A stretch of 64,000 bases of DNA from an uncultured Verrucomicrobiota bacterium (GTDB lineage Bacteria; Verrucomicrobiota; Verrucomicrobiia; Limisphaerales; UBA9464): contig CAJAHH010000031.1 in NCBI GenBank assembly GCA_903939515.1, positions 106,811-170,810 of the forward strand, in the 5' to 3' direction. The notes below the pieces were generated by a model that was given only the letters and a program-made list of their open reading frames with translations, did no database searches and was not told the origin of the DNA. The position numbers and the translations under genes are program-made. Shown here in pieces: positions 43,737-52,335 of this stretch. Numbering within the stretch: the first letter of the stretch is position 1; every line of letters begins with the position of its first letter.

Positions 43737-45015
43737 GTTGGCGTTGGTGGGTACCGGCGCCCTCCGTGGTCGTCGGGTCGTCGGATTCCTTGGATGAGTG
43801 GGAATGGATCGCCTCGAGCCGTTCTAGCACCTCCCCGATAAAATAGAGCGAGCCGGTCACGGCGACGAAGGGTTCGCGAGCGACCGCCCGAAGTGCTTCC
43901 TCGACGCTGGCGCAAGTCCGGACGGCTCTTCCGCAATGGGCCTCCTGAAGCGCCTGGCGGAGTTCTTCGGGCTGGACTGTGCGGGGGCTCGAGACCGGGG
44001 CGACGACCAATCGGGAGGCGGCCGGAGCCAAATGGGTGGCCATTTCTTGCCACGCCTTGTCGCGCAGCATGCCCACCACCATCACGGGGTGCCGCTGGGG
44101 GAAGTGTTCGCTCAGAGCCCGACGAAAAGCGGCCACGCCGTCCGCATTGTGCGCCCCATCGAGCAGCCAGGTTTGTTCGCCGCGTTGGAAGACTTGCATG
44201 CGACCCGCCCAGTGAGTGTTGGCTAGGCCGTGAGCCAGGTGCTCGTCGGAAACCGGGAGGAAGGCCCTGAGCAGGCGGACGGTGACCACAGCGAGGGTGG
44301 CATTCACGCGCTGATGGGGGCCGAGCAGGGACACCGGCCAGGTCATCCGACCGACGGCCGCCGCGTCTACCACCACGCAATGGGCGTCGAGTTCTCGGGC
44401 CCGGTATTGGATGACAGCCAGGGCGTCGGCTCGATCCACCGAGGTGACGATGGGGATGCCCGGTTTGATAATGCCGGCTTTCTCGGCGGCGATCTCACCC
44501 ACCGTGCCGCCCAGCACCTGCATGTGGTCTAATCCGATAGCTGTGATGACCGAGGCGAGCGGGGTGACAATATTGGTCGCATCGAGCCGCCCGCCTAGTC
44601 CGGTTTCCCAGAGGACTAGGTCGACGGCTGCCTCGGCGAAGGCCATGAGGGCCACGACCGTGGTGAATTCGAAGAAGGTGGGAGTCAGGTCGGCCGGCAT
44701 CCGCTGCCGCAGTTCGGAGACCAGACGGGCGAGTGTTTCGTCAGGCAACGGGCATCGGCCCACCTGGATGCGTTCACCGAAGCGCACGAGGTGAGGCGAG
44801 GTGTAGAGGCCCGTGCGGAACCCGGCCGCCCGATACATGCTTTCGAGGAAGGCACAGGTCGAGCCCTTCCCGTTGGTTCCGGCGACGTGGATGAAGCGGA
44901 GACGGTCTTGCGGATTGCCCACCGCCGCGGCCAGTCGCCGGGTCGAATCCAATCCGGGTTGGAACCCGAACTGGCTCAACTGGTGCAGGTATGCGAGGGC
45001 CTCGACCGGGGTCAC
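43705..45015 (-). CDS. folC: bifunctional folylpolyglutamate/dihydrofolate synthase
   Basis: A 436-residue Mur-ligase-family enzyme. The ATP site HVAGTNGKGSTCAFL is near residues 42-56, followed by TSPHLVRFGERIQV and FFEFTTVVALMAF. VLWETGLGGRLDATN is the conserved glycine-rich loop, and the C-terminal domain has LLDGAHNADGVAAF. It adds glutamate to dihydropteroate and polyglutamates to folates. The last 11 codons overlap the end of the convergent gene, a tail not needed for the fold. It follows the Gfo/Idh/MocA gene by 12 nt on the same strand and is probably co-transcribed. Confidence 0.93.
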   Translation of the reverse strand: MTPVEALAYLHQLSQFGFQPGLDSTRRLAAAVGNPQDRLRFIHVAGTNGKGSTCAFLESMYRAAGFRTGLYTSPHLVRFGERIQVGRCPLPDETLARLVSELRQRMPADLTPTFFEFTTVVALMAFAEAAVDLVLWETGLGGRLDATNIVTPLASVITAIGLDHMQVLGGTVGEIAAEKAGIIKPGIPIVTSVDRADALAVIQYRARELDAHCVVVDAAAVGRMTWPVSLLGPHQRVNATLAVVTVRLLRAFLPVSDEHLAHGLANTHWAGRMQVFQRGEQTWLLDGAHNADGVAAFRRALSEHFPQRHPVMVVGMLRDKAWQEMATHLAPAASRLVVAPVSSPRTVQPEELRQALQEAHCGRAVRTCASVEEALRAVAREPFVAVTGSLYFIGEVLERLEAIHSHSSKESDDPTTTEGAGTHQRQLNEWAPPPPR

Positions 45016-45027
45016 TGGAAGTAGCGG

Positions 45028-46101
45028 TTACAAGTCGACCCAGGATCCGGTGGCGGCTGAATGCAGTGCCGCGTCCATGACCGCCTGGGTTTGGGCGCCA
45101 TCATGGAAGGTCACCGTGCAGGGGCGCTGTTCTCGAATGGCGTGAATGAATTCCACGGCCTGGTCGTAGCGGAAGGACACCAGCGGATCGCCCACTTGAG
45201 GATCACGTGGGGAACCGGGCCAGACCCAGAATTCGCGGGGCACGAATAGGGGAGCCATTCCAGGTCCGCCGAGCTTGCCGAATTGCAGCTCATTCCACTT
45301 GCCGGTGGTGAACTCAAAACTGGCCTCGCTGCCGTTGATCTCTACGTAGTCGAGGCTGCGCCAGCTCTCATTGCGGCCGCTGGCCAGCTTCGAGCTTTCC
45401 AGCACACCGGTGGCGCCATTGTGGAAGTCGGCCAAGATGCCCACCCAGTCATCGGTGTCGTTGGGCTTGCCGTCGCGAATCGGGGTCAGGTTCTTGACGT
45501 GGGCCACCATGCGCTTCATGGGGCCGATCAGGTGATGGGCGAAATTGATGCGGTGGCTGAGCATGTCGCCCAACTCTCCGGTGCCGGCGAGTTTCTTGAC
45601 CATGCGCCAACCCAGGTTGCGGGTGCCCCAGTCTTGCAGTCGGCAGGAGCGATAATGGCGAGGCTCGCCCAGATCCCCTTGGTCGATGAGGTGGCGCAAG
45701 TAGCGCATGGCCGGCACGAAGCGGTAGGTGAAGGCCGTCATGTGGCGCAAGCCCGCCGCATCGGCAGCCCGGGCCATGGTGCGGGCTTCTTCGGCCGCCA
45801 TGGCAATGGGCTTCTCGCAAAGGATGTGCTTGCCGGCCGCGATGGCCGCCATGGCGATGGGGAAGTGCAGAAGATTGGGGGTGGCGATGATGATCGCGTG
45901 CACGTCCTCCCGGGCCAGTAACTGGTTGTAGTCGGTGGTGGTGACGGTGCAACCGGTGGCCGCGCTGGCCCGTTGCAGGGTGCCTGGGTCACTGTCGCAC
46001 AGGGCAGCGACGCGGACGTCGGGGCAGAGGGCCAGGCCGGGCAGGTGGTTCTGCAGCGTGATCCCGCCGCAGCCGATGATTCCGATTCCAAGGGTGCTCA
46101 T
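45028..46101 (-). CDS. Gfo/Idh/MocA-family oxidoreductase
   Basis: A 357-residue NAD(P)-dependent sugar dehydrogenase-like enzyme. The Rossmann start LGIGIIGCGGITLQNHLPG is at residues 3-21, followed by DVHAIIIATPNLLHFPIA and the catalytic EKP in KHILCEKPIAMAAEEA. The C-terminal domain has YRSCRLQDWGTRN and a late aspartate/histidine region. Family members oxidise inositol, glucose-fructose or pyranoside substrates; the exact one is unknown. It precedes folC by 12 nt. The ATG start is well placed for the Rossmann strand. Confidence 0.88.
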   Translation of the reverse strand: MSTLGIGIIGCGGITLQNHLPGLALCPDVRVAALCDSDPGTLQRASAATGCTVTTTDYNQLLAREDVHAIIIATPNLLHFPIAMAAIAAGKHILCEKPIAMAAEEARTMARAADAAGLRHMTAFTYRFVPAMRYLRHLIDQGDLGEPRHYRSCRLQDWGTRNLGWRMVKKLAGTGELGDMLSHRINFAHHLIGPMKRMVAHVKNLTPIRDGKPNDTDDWVGILADFHNGATGVLESSKLASGRNESWRSLDYVEINGSEASFEFTTGKWNELQFGKLGGPGMAPLFVPREFWVWPGSPRDPQVGDPLVSFRYDQAVEFIHAIREQRPCTVTFHDGAQTQAVMDAALHSAATGSWVDL

Positions 46102-46245
46102 GTACGTGGTGGCCCACGTTACCCAGGGATTCTCCGGAACCCAACCCTGAGATTTATGAGAGACCGACCGGTGCGTTGAACCGCGGGCTTGGCTCGGTGT
46201 AGGTGCGGCGACTATGTTCTTCGCACAGTCCCGTTCCTAGAAGGC

Positions 46246-49200
46246 ATGAATCCCTGGCCCGTGCTCCACCGTGCTTCCGTCCTGAATCCGTGGGGCGTTT
46301 GGGTCGTTTGGCTGATTTTCGGCTGGGTGACTGCAGCGCTCGCTGCGGAGGAACCATTGCGTCGGGTGGGTTTCTTGCGCCTCGAAGCCACCCGGACGGG
46401 TGTTTCTTTCTCTAACACCGTTCCCGCTGCACGACACCTCACCAACCAACTCCTGCTCGACGGGTCTGGGGTCACGTTGGCCGACGTGGATGGGGACGGA
46501 CTGTTGGATGTGTTGTTCGGGGCCGCCGGTGGCCGTTCCTCGCTGTGGCGCAACCGGGGCGACTGGCACTTTGAGGACATCACCGAGAAGGCGTTTCCGC
46601 AGCGGATAGAATCTCTGGGCGGCGATGTGACAGGCGTGGCGGCCGCCGATCTCAACGGAGACGGTCGGCCTGATTTGGTGGTGAACACCCATGCCGACGG
46701 GGTGCGCATCCTGATTAATGACGGGCAGGGATCTTTTCGAGTGCGCCCCTTCCCGCAGGTGTCCGCTCGCGGGGGGCATTCGCTGGCGTTGGCCGACGTG
46801 GATGGCGATGGGTGGATTGACGTGTATGTCTGCAACTACCGCCAAAAGGCCCTGATGGACATGCCCAATGCGCGGGCCACATTCCGGCGCGAGGGGGAAC
46901 GGACGGTGGTGGCCACCATCGATGGCCGCCCCACCTCAAACCCCGACCTGGCCAACCGCTTCGAGGTCAACGCCTCGGGTGGCATCGAAGAACTCGGTGA
47001 ACCCGATGTCCTTTACCGGAATGACCGGGGCAACGGATGGGTGGCGGTGCCTTGGACCGAGGGGGCCTTTTTGGACGCGGCGGGCAAACCCCTCCCGCAT
47101 CCGCCGTTTGAATGGGGGTTGGCGGCGCAATTTTGTGATCTCAATGGCGATGGGAAACCCGACTTGTATGTCTGCAATGATTTCCAGTCGCCCGATCGGA
47201 TTTGGCTCAACGAGGGCGGTGGCGGCCACGTGCGTTTTCGGGCCGCGCCGCCGGCGATGGTGCGGCATACGAGTCTGTTTTCCATGGGGGTCGATTTCGC
47301 CGACCTCAACCAAGATGGGCGCTGGGACTTCACTGTGCTCGACATGCTCAGCCCCGACCCGGTGCGGCGGTTGACCTTGCTCGACGGGTCTCCCACGGTG
47401 GCCATCGACCCGGCCGATCCGCTGGCGCAAACCCAGCACGACGCCAACACCCTATTTTTGCAGCGACCGGACGGTTCCTTTGCAGAGATGGCTGCCTTTG
47501 CGGGCATCTCCGCGACGGACTGGTCGTGGACCCCCGCGTTCCTCGATGTGGACTTGGATGGTTTCCCCGACTTGCTGGTGACCACCGGTCAAGAACGCGG
47601 TTCGCGAGACCTCGATATTGCGGAGCAACTGAAGGCCTACCGGCGGACCGGGCTACGGACCGATGCCCAATTGTTCCGGGAGCGTCAGCGGTTCCCGAGG
47701 TTGCCGGTGCCCTTGCGGGCTTTTCGCAATCGCGGCGCTTTCGGCATGGATCGCCTGCCGGTGATGGAGGATTTGAGTGCTGCCTGGGGGTTTGATTTCA
47801 ATGGGGTGAGCCACGGCATGGCCTTGGGCGACCTCGACAACGACGGCGATTTGGACGTGGTAGTGAATCACTTCAATGCGCCGGCCGGGATGTATCGCAA
47901 CGAGGCCCAGGGCGGGAGGGTGTCGGTGCTCTTGCAGGGACAGGCTCCCAACACTCAGGCCCTCGGGGCGGTGCTCCGCTTCGCTTGGAGCGGTGGATCC
48001 AACGCGGTGCCCGTGCAAATGGCGCAAGTCACGGCTGGGGGGCGGTATCTCTCGGGGGACGCCCCGGGCAAGACGTTCGCAGCGCCGGGCACGGGCACGG
48101 GTCGCCTAGAGGTGCGCTGGCCTTCCGGTCGGGTCACGGTGCAGGAGGGGGTTTCTTCCGGCGGTCCGACTCTTCGGATTCAAGAGCCAGCCTCGCCTTC
48201 AACTGCACCAACCCCGTCCACACCCTCGCCCGTTCCAGAGCCAACGCGGCTGGGGAAGTCGGAGATCCCGAAGTCTGCCACTCGGTGGCGCTTCGAGGCC
48301 CGGCCCTTGGCGGAGCGTTCTCCGGCGTCTGTTGGCAGTGCGAGCGCGGAGACGTTTGCCCAACAGCCCTCGCTCCCGCGGCGTTGGCGGCGATTGGGTC
48401 CGGCCTTGGCGGTGGATCGCGGTGAGGCTTCTCAACGGGGGCTTTGGGTCGGGGGATCCGGTGCTCACGGACTGCAATACCGGGTGCCGTCGACCGAGGC
48501 CCCCGTTCGCGAGGTGGGACCTGCCTCTGCGGAGGTGTCGCTGGCGTCGGGAGTGGATGGCGTTCTGGTGGTCACTTTCTCGGGTAAGATTTCAGGCAGT
48601 TCTGTGAGCGGCTCTGCGACCGGCTCAACGAGCCGCGTGGATTGGGTCTCTAAAGCCGACGGTCAGCGTCAAATCGTGGCCACGGGAAACGTTTCGGTGG
48701 CTGCGGTTTCTGGCCAATCACACGGAATGCCCTCCGAGATCTTTCTCGGTGGTGCTGCGTTGCCGGGGCAATTTCCTAGCGCGGCCCCCAGTCAATGGTA
48801 TCGCCGCGTGGGCGACGGATACCGTTCGGTCTTGGCGGCCCCGTTGGGCTTGGTGTCGGGCGCGCGGTTTATCAACGGGCCGTCGGGTCTTGCGATCGAG
48901 TTGGTGTGCGTGTCCGACTGGGGGTCTCCACGGATGTTCCGTCGTCGCGGAGACACCTGGGAGGCGATGGATCCGATTGTGTCTGCGCCGGGCGAAGCCG
49001 CCGTGCCGCTGAGCCAATGGACAGGCCAATGGCAGTGTCTGGAGCTTTGTGACGTGGACGGCGATGGACGGGAGGATTTGATCCTCGGGAATTGGGGGCT
49101 CAATGGGTGGCAGTCTTTGATGACGGGGCCTCCGCGTTCGCCGGCCGGTCCGGTCCGAGAGGTGCATCTCTTCCATGGTGACTGGAACCAGGATGGGACC

Positions 49201-49761
49201 ACCGGATGCCTGGAGGCCTACACGGCTCCGGACGGACGCATCCTCCCCATGCGAGGGTTGCAGGAAATCGGGCCATTGTTTCCCGCCATCGCCGCCCGCT
49301 TCACCACCCATCGGGCCTACGCACTGGCCACCGTGGATGCCCTTCTTGAGGGTCTGCCCTCGGCCAAGGTTTCAGCGCGCTGGTTGACCTCGCTCGTGCT
49401 GCTGCGTCGCGGTGAGGGGTTCGAGGCGCGTCCGTTGCCCGATGCCGCTCAATTGGGCCCCATCCGGGCCGTGGCCGCGGGTGATTTCAATGGCGACGGC
49501 CGGCGCGACCTCTTCGTGGCCATGGGTTTTGCAGGTCACGGCTTTCGTGGGCCGAGGGACGATGCTGGTGAGGCCGTGTTCTTAATGGGGCGAGGCGATG
49601 GGACGTGGGACTCGGTGCCTTCCGGATCGCTGGGATTCCGCCTGTTGGGAGAACCGCGCGATGTGGTGGCCGAAGATTGGAACGGCGATGGCGTCAGTGA
49701 TTTGGTGGTCAGCGAGGCCGACGGCAGTCTCCACTGGATTCAGAGTCGCAAGGGGCCGTGA
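46246..49761 (+). CDS. large secreted FG-GAP/VCBS repeat protein with UnbV domain
   Basis: A 1171-residue exported protein. The signal peptide starts at the ATG at 46246 and ends near ALAAEE. Residues ~60-600 hold a chain of FG-GAP/VCBS units with the calcium-binding pattern D-x-D-x-D-G, for example LADVDGDGLLDVLFG, AADLNGDGRPDLVVN and LGDLDNDGDLDVVV. Residues ~595-665 match the ASPIC/UnbV domain (GAVLRFAW, VTAGGRYLSGDAP, LEVRWPSGRV). A proline/serine/threonine linker follows, then a second propeller part with more D-x-D-G-D units such as LCDVDGDGREDLILG and AGDFNGDGRRDLF. The fold is a beta-propeller exposed outside or in the periplasm; the ligand is unknown. Confidence 0.85.
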   Translation: MNPWPVLHRASVLNPWGVWVVWLIFGWVTAALAAEEPLRRVGFLRLEATRTGVSFSNTVPAARHLTNQLLLDGSGVTLADVDGDGLLDVLFGAAGGRSSLWRNRGDWHFEDITEKAFPQRIESLGGDVTGVAAADLNGDGRPDLVVNTHADGVRILINDGQGSFRVRPFPQVSARGGHSLALADVDGDGWIDVYVCNYRQKALMDMPNARATFRREGERTVVATIDGRPTSNPDLANRFEVNASGGIEELGEPDVLYRNDRGNGWVAVPWTEGAFLDAAGKPLPHPPFEWGLAAQFCDLNGDGKPDLYVCNDFQSPDRIWLNEGGGGHVRFRAAPPAMVRHTSLFSMGVDFADLNQDGRWDFTVLDMLSPDPVRRLTLLDGSPTVAIDPADPLAQTQHDANTLFLQRPDGSFAEMAAFAGISATDWSWTPAFLDVDLDGFPDLLVTTGQERGSRDLDIAEQLKAYRRTGLRTDAQLFRERQRFPRLPVPLRAFRNRGAFGMDRLPVMEDLSAAWGFDFNGVSHGMALGDLDNDGDLDVVVNHFNAPAGMYRNEAQGGRVSVLLQGQAPNTQALGAVLRFAWSGGSNAVPVQMAQVTAGGRYLSGDAPGKTFAAPGTGTGRLEVRWPSGRVTVQEGVSSGGPTLRIQEPASPSTAPTPSTPSPVPEPTRLGKSEIPKSATRWRFEARPLAERSPASVGSASAETFAQQPSLPRRWRRLGPALAVDRGEASQRGLWVGGSGAHGLQYRVPSTEAPVREVGPASAEVSLASGVDGVLVVTFSGKISGSSVSGSATGSTSRVDWVSKADGQRQIVATGNVSVAAVSGQSHGMPSEIFLGGAALPGQFPSAAPSQWYRRVGDGYRSVLAAPLGLVSGARFINGPSGLAIELVCVSDWGSPRMFRRRGDTWEAMDPIVSAPGEAAVPLSQWTGQWQCLELCDVDGDGREDLILGNWGLNGWQSLMTGPPRSPAGPVREVHLFHGDWNQDGTTGCLEAYTAPDGRILPMRGLQEIGPLFPAIAARFTTHRAYALATVDALLEGLPSAKVSARWLTSLVLLRRGEGFEARPLPDAAQLGPIRAVAAGDFNGDGRRDLFVAMGFAGHGFRGPRDDAGEAVFLMGRGDGTWDSVPSGSLGFRLLGEPRDVVAEDWNGDGVSDLVVSEADGSLHWIQSRKGP

Positions 49762-49833
49762 AGGCGCATCGAAGACGGAGAGAGCGAGAGCCCATTTCGA
49801 CCGCGCTGAGTTGAATTTTGAACTCCCTCTGGC

Positions 49834-50652
49834 TCAACCGACCGGGCCGAGCCATTGGCCGCGCCAAGCCGTGATCGCGTGCCCTAGCAGGCGAACTCGA
49901 TCGCCCCGGAGCTCAACCCCCACGGTGCCGCCTCGGGCGCTGGCCTGAAAACCGCTCAGGGTGGTGAATCCCAGCCGATCCGCCCAATGGCAGGCCAGGG
50001 TGCAATGGGCGGAGCCAGTGACAGGGTCTTCGTCGATCCCCAAGGCCGGCGCGAAGAAGCGGCTGACAAAATCGGCGTCATCACGGTCGGAGCGGGCCGT
50101 GACAATGATCCCACGCACGGGGAATGCGGCCAGTGCGCTGAAGTCGGGTTTCAGGCAGCGAACCACTTCGGCCGAGGCCACTTCGACTAAGAGATCTTCC
50201 CGACTGCGGCCCGTCCAGACAGCGGGAACTCCCAGAGCCTCCTCCAGCCCGGAAGGAACGGGTATTGCCCGAGCGGGTTGGGCTGGGAAATCCATGGCGA
50301 TGCGGGCGTTGCCGGATAGACCGTCTTCCCGGCAGCACTGGAGTGGGCCGCTTCGGGTTTCAAAACAGAGGGCCTGTGAGGCGGGCGCATCTCCCGCTTC
50401 CCACAAGGCGTGCGCCGTGGCGAGGGTGGCGTGGCCGCACAAGTCCACTTCGGCCTTGGGCGTGAACCAGCGGAGCCGCCAACGGCCGGGCCCTAAGGGT
50501 ATCGCAAAGGCTGTCTCGGACAGGTTCAGTTCGGTGGCCACTGATTGCATCCAGGACGAGGTGGCCTCAAGGCCGGGCAGGCACACGGCCGCCGGATTGC
50601 CTCGAAAGGCTTCCTGAGTGAATGCGTCCACGACGCACAGGGGCAGGGGCAT
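49834..50652 (-). CDS. PhzF-family isomerase
   Basis: A 272-residue protein of the PhzF family (diaminopimelate-epimerase fold). Marks are FRGNPAAVCLPG near residue 16, the catalytic glutamate in LNLSETAFA, FTPKAEVDLCGHATLATAHA and GIDEDPVTGSAHC. Most genomic PhzF homologues are not in phenazine pathways; they isomerise unknown substrates. No phenazine genes are nearby. I chose the ATG at 50652 because the family begins there (LCVVDAFTQEAF). It ends the minus-strand pair with moxR, 32 nt apart. Confidence 0.88.
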   Translation of the reverse strand: MPLPLCVVDAFTQEAFRGNPAAVCLPGLEATSSWMQSVATELNLSETAFAIPLGPGRWRLRWFTPKAEVDLCGHATLATAHALWEAGDAPASQALCFETRSGPLQCCREDGLSGNARIAMDFPAQPARAIPVPSGLEEALGVPAVWTGRSREDLLVEVASAEVVRCLKPDFSALAAFPVRGIIVTARSDRDDADFVSRFFAPALGIDEDPVTGSAHCTLACHWADRLGFTTLSGFQASARGGTVGVELRGDRVRLLGHAITAWRGQWLGPVG

Positions 50653-50684
50653 GGGCCGAACTGGTGTGACGGGCACTCCGGACT

Positions 50685-51671
50685 TCAGGGAACGGGCAGT
50701 TCGTCGAAGAGGCGCTGGACGATGTCTTCCGGGGTCTTTTCTTCGGCTTCGGCTTCGTAGGTCAGCGTGATCCGGTGACGCAGCACATCCATGCCGATGC
50801 TCTTCACGTCTTGCGGCGTCACATAGCCGCGGCCACGGAGGAAGGCGTGAGCCTTGGCGGCCAATGTCAGCGCAATGGTGGCCCGGGGGCTGGCGCCCAT
50901 TTGGATGAGGTCTTTGAACTTGAGTTTGTAGGCCTCGGGATCGCGGGTCGCGCAAACCACATCCACGATGTAGTCCTTCACTTTATCGTCGATGTAGAGC
51001 TCGTTGATGACCTGCCGGGCTTTGAGAAGGGTCTCGGGCTGGACCACGGGTTCTACGGTGGGATGCCCCGAGGTGCGCGCCATGAGATCAAGGATCATGC
51101 GCTCCTCCTCACGGGAGGGATAGCCGACCTTCAGCTTGAGCATGAAGCGGTCGACTTGCGCTTCGGGCAGCGCGTAAGTGCCTTCTTGTTCGATGGGATT
51201 CTGAGTGGCTAGCACCAAGAACGGGTCGGGCAGTTTGTATGTTTGGTCACCGATGGTGACCTGGCGTTCTTGCATGGCCTCCAGCAGGGCTGACTGCACC
51301 TTGGCCGGTGCGCGATTAATTTCGTCGGCGAGGACCAGGTTGGCGAAGACCGGACCTTTGCGCGTGGTGAAGCCTCCAGCCGGGTTGTAAATTTGGGTGC
51401 CGACCACGTCTGCTGGCAGCATGTCCGGCGTGAACTGAAGCCGTGAAAACTTCACGTGCATGGCCGTGGCCAGCGTCTTGACCGAGAGGGTCTTGGCCAG
51501 ACCCGGCACGCCTTCGAGGAGGACATGGCCGTTGGCCAAGAGTCCGATGACCAGGCGCTCAACGAGGTACTTCTGGCCGACGACACAGCGGTTGATCTCC
51601 GTCATCAAGGTCGGCAGGAAGGCACTGGCCTCCTGCACAGCAGCATTCAAGGCGGGCACTCCAGAATTCAT
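50685..51671 (-). CDS. MoxR-family AAA ATPase
   Basis: A 328-residue ATPase. Walker A is LEGVPGLAKT near residue 60, Walker B is LVLADEINRAPAKVQ, sensor 1 is VLATQNPIEQEGTYALPEAQ, and the C-terminal lid has MGASPRATIALTLAAKAHA. MoxR proteins act as chaperones for the maturation of enzymes or cell-envelope complexes, usually next to DUF58 and von Willebrand A genes. None of these neighbours is present here; PhzF follows and an XRE gene precedes. The ATG at 51671 fits the family start; an upstream GTG at 51716 is less likely. Confidence 0.9.
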   Translation of the reverse strand: MNSGVPALNAAVQEASAFLPTLMTEINRCVVGQKYLVERLVIGLLANGHVLLEGVPGLAKTLSVKTLATAMHVKFSRLQFTPDMLPADVVGTQIYNPAGGFTTRKGPVFANLVLADEINRAPAKVQSALLEAMQERQVTIGDQTYKLPDPFLVLATQNPIEQEGTYALPEAQVDRFMLKLKVGYPSREEERMILDLMARTSGHPTVEPVVQPETLLKARQVINELYIDDKVKDYIVDVVCATRDPEAYKLKFKDLIQMGASPRATIALTLAAKAHAFLRGRGYVTPQDVKSIGMDVLRHRITLTYEAEAEEKTPEDIVQRLFDELPVP

Positions 51672-51850
51672 TGCAGGGATGGATGGCACAATTCTCGGTC
51701 CAGGGGCAAGCCGCACTGCACGACGAATGCGCTTCGGAGGCCGCCACCGGAGGACTTACTTCCGAGGATTTCTGCGAAAACCCGTTTTTTAGTCTGCAAC
51801 ACAGGTTCGGGTTGAGCCCTGGGAGTTGGAGGTAAATTCTGTCGGAGAGG

Positions 51851-52066
51851 TCACCGTTCCGCATCGAAGAGCTCCCCGGCCGTGCAGTTCAGGGCCGATT
51901 GAATTCGAGCCAAGGTGGTCAGCAGGATGTTGATTTGGCCCGCCTCGATCTTTTGCACGGTCCTTGGGTTGAGGTCCGCCGCCTCCGCCAACTGTTCCTG
52001 AGTCAGACCTTGGGCACGACGCAGAGAGCGAACGCGCTTTCCAAATTCAACAGTGGAAATTCCCAT
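51851..52066 (-). CDS. XRE-family transcriptional regulator
   Basis: A 71-residue single-domain Cro/C1-type DNA-binding protein. The helix-turn-helix is clear: FGKRVRSLRRAQGLTQEQLA, then AADLNPRTVQKIEAGQIN, followed by a final hydrophobic helix LLTTLARIQSALNC. The size and fold match small antitoxin-like or autoregulatory repressors. The upstream region is AT-rich and carries two 13-bp direct repeats and a palindrome, which are likely operator sites. No toxin gene is recognised next to it. Confidence 0.88.
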   Translation of the reverse strand: MGISTVEFGKRVRSLRRAQGLTQEQLAEAADLNPRTVQKIEAGQINILLTTLARIQSALNCTAGELFDAER

Positions 52067-52078
52067 GTATGTGATACG

Positions 52079-52125
52079 AGCATTAAATTGATCGAATTAT
52101 TTATGCTTGTTTAGCATTAAATTGA
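52079..52125. promoter_or_regulatory. direct repeats and palindrome upstream of the XRE gene
   Basis: The 13-bp sequence AGCATTAAATTGA occurs at 52079-52091 and 52113-52125, 34 bp apart. The second copy overlaps ATGC-TTGTTTA-GCAT at 52103-52117, which resembles the palindrome before the regulator at 40944. The site lies 13-60 bp upstream of the XRE start and is a good candidate for autoregulation. Confidence 0.55.
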
Positions 52126-52162
52126 ATTGGAGATATATGAGCACTGAAAGGTTTAAAACAAC

Positions 52163-52179
52163 ACGCCCCAACAGGGCGT
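52163..52179. terminator. hairpin in the AT-rich gap
   Basis: ACGCCC pairs with GGGCGT around CAACA and is followed by ATTTATAATT. It could be a weak terminator or an attenuator ahead of the cytidylyltransferase-like gene. Orientation is uncertain. Confidence 0.3.
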
Positions 52180-52335
52180 ATTTATAATTGTGTGAACCGG
52201 AGGGGCGCAGTAATTGAAAGAAGCGGATCAGGCGTGTAACGAGCTGGGTGGACGCATGTTTTTAAGAGAGTTGGCTAAAAAACTCAGTTTCACCCATTGG
52301 GTCGAGTACGCCCCGGGGGATCGGAATAGTTTGCT

